Source: CAWBLP01 sp963789495 (GTDB taxonomy: Bacteria > Pseudomonadota > Alphaproteobacteria > Acetobacterales > Acetobacteraceae). Taken from it: a DNA stretch of 64,000 nt. Below, piece by piece: positions 62,881 through 64,000 of this stretch. The stretch is from positions 62,001-126,000 of the forward strand of contig CAWBLP010000023.1 of the NCBI GenBank assembly GCA_963789495.1, in the 5' to 3' direction. The position numbers and the translations under genes are program-made. Position 1 is the first letter of the stretch; each line of letters starts with the position of its first letter. The notes beneath the pieces were generated by a model. It was not told where the DNA came from. It saw only the letters and a program-made list of their open reading frames with translations, and ran no database searches.

Positions 62881-64000
62881 ATGGCCCGCGCGAAAACCGT
62901 CACACCCGAAGCCCTGGCCGCCCTCGGCGCCGAAGCGCTCGCCGATTTGCTGATCATGCACGCCGCGACCGATCCGATCTTACGCAAGAAGCTCGGCATG
63001 CTGCTCGCCGGCACCGAGGGACCAGGCAAGCTCGCCGCCGAGATCGACAAGCGGATCAAGACGATCGGCCGCTCCCGCTCGTTCGTCGATTGGGAGAAGC
63101 GCAAGCCGCTGGTCCACGAACTCGATCATCTGCGGGTGACGATCGTGACCCGGCTGGCCAAGCAGGACGCGGCACGGGCGATCGAGCTGCTGTGGGACTT
63201 CATCGGCATTGCGGACGCGGTGATGCAGCGCGTCGGCGAAGGCATTGGCGAGGTGGAAGACGTGTTCGGTGCCGCGATGGAGGATCTCGGCCGGCTCTCG
63301 GCCGCAGAGCCGCGGGGTGATGCGAAGGCGCTGGCCCTCCGGGTGCTCGCCTTCTGCGAACGCGATGGCTTCGGCGCGACCGACGCGCTGATCCGGCATA
63401 TGTCGGAGGGGCTGGGCGCCGGCGGACGAGCGGAGATTCGTCGCGCCACCGAGGGAGCACTGAAAACCGCCCCGCGATCGTCCGGCCCGCAGGACTGGCG
63501 CGCGGATGCAAAGCGTCGCCATCTCGCCTTTCGCCTAGTGCTGCTCGCCGATCTCGACAACGACGCCGACGCCTTCATCGTCGCCATTCGCGCCGGCGGC
63601 ATGGAAAGCACCCACGCGCTGGATGTCGCCGAGCGCCTGATAGGCGCGAGCCGGCCGGCCGAGGCGCTGGACTGGCTCGATAAGCCGCGCCGGCGCGTCG
63701 AGGACGAGGACGATGATGGCACCGACACCGATCTTCGGATCGCGGCGCTTGAGGCGCTCGGGCGCAAGGACGAGGGGCAGGCTGTCCGCTGGCGGCATTT
63801 CGAGCGCTTCCTGAGCGCCGACCATCTGCGGGCCTATCTGAAGCGCCTCCCGGATTTCGACGATTTCGAGGCGGAACAGAAGGCGCTCGACGTCGCCGCT
63901 GCGCACAAGCAGGTCGCACGAGGGCTGGCGTTTTTCATCGAATGGCGGGCGCTCGACCGCGCCGACCGCCTGGTGCGTGAGCGGCTGACCGCGCTCGACG
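62881..64000 (+). CDS. DUF6880-family protein (cut by window end)
   Basis: 373 residues seen, open to the window end. MARAKTVTPEALAALGAEALADLLI, then DKRIKTIGRSRSFVDWEKRKPLVHEL. Helical, cytoplasmic; function unknown. It follows vapC by 8 bp on the same strand. Confidence 0.8.
   Translation, partial: MARAKTVTPEALAALGAEALADLLIMHAATDPILRKKLGMLLAGTEGPGKLAAEIDKRIKTIGRSRSFVDWEKRKPLVHELDHLRVTIVTRLAKQDAARAIELLWDFIGIADAVMQRVGEGIGEVEDVFGAAMEDLGRLSAAEPRGDAKALALRVLAFCERDGFGATDALIRHMSEGLGAGGRAEIRRATEGALKTAPRSSGPQDWRADAKRRHLAFRLVLLADLDNDADAFIVAIRAGGMESTHALDVAERLIGASRPAEALDWLDKPRRRVEDEDDDGTDTDLRIAALEALGRKDEGQAVRWRHFERFLSADHLRAYLKRLPDFDDFEAEQKALDVAAAHKQVARGLAFFIEWRALDRADRLVRERLTALD

Overview
The window is GC-rich, about two thirds G+C, and gene-dense. 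It looks like the chromosome of an alphaproteobacterium, probably Rhodospirillales/Acetobacteraceae-like. The placement is inferred from gene order and family content: a three-gene cytochrome bc1 operon (petABC), the housekeeping run aroA (class II)-cmk-rpsA-sppA-ihfB, a FYDLN-acid protein beside it, and a DUF971/Trm112/LON-domain/CnoX group ending at tRNA-Gly. No 16S gene or other decisive marker is present, so the family-level placement is inference only.

Layout. 1-430: the start of an IS110 element on the minus strand whose leader can fold like a bridge RNA. 439-5198: heme and respiration (hemF, petABC) with mtnP directly behind petC. 5499-8835: rlpA, a complete IS630 element and a CoA transferase. 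8943-13983: an HxlR-controlled EmrAB-type efflux operon with a perfect operator palindrome, then an SDR and a ketopantoate reductase. 14013-16720: a zinc locus (cobW-like zinc GTPase, hisI, zur and a frameshifted cupin). 16787-23775: tandem TfdA-like dioxygenases, two TTC38-like TPR proteins, a DsbA-like protein and a VOC protein, with a 4 x 37 bp tandem repeat between genes. 23834-32581: kynureninase, two small envelope proteins, mlaC, a PhyH dioxygenase, a DUF218 protein and a cupin, interrupted by an IS1111-type and a second IS630 element and by copies of a dispersed inverted-repeat sequence. 32581-38479: the FYDLN protein, aroA, cmk, rpsA, sppA and ihfB. 38576-47999: catabolism of aromatic acids and amino acids (paaK, paaI, paaG, a broken VOC gene, an AsnC/Lrp regulator, fused indolepyruvate ferredoxin oxidoreductase, nitroreductase, glutamate-type dehydrogenase). 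48322-52506: a DnaJ-like membrane protein and a sugar-nucleotide/glycosyltransferase set. 52533-59389: an iron-type ABC importer without a binding protein, an NHL propeller, an unrecognised 543-residue protein and a third TfdA-like dioxygenase. 59488-64000: DUF971, Trm112, LON-domain, CnoX, tRNA-Gly, a VapBC pair and a DUF6880 protein cut by the window end.

How the genes work together. Indolepyruvate oxidoreductase makes aryl-acetyl-CoA from aryl-pyruvates, and PaaK makes phenylacetyl-CoA from phenylacetate. PaaG and PaaI belong to the pathway that consumes it, and the divergent Lrp-type regulator probably responds to an amino acid. Zur, the zinc GTPase and the zinc enzyme HisI form a zinc-economy module. 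No wholly new multi-gene system stands out. The most interesting signals are the structured non-coding ends of the IS110/IS1111 elements, an inverted-repeat intergenic element that insertion sequences abut, an IS630 inserted exactly into a stop codon without changing it, and two single-base frameshifts in otherwise intact genes.
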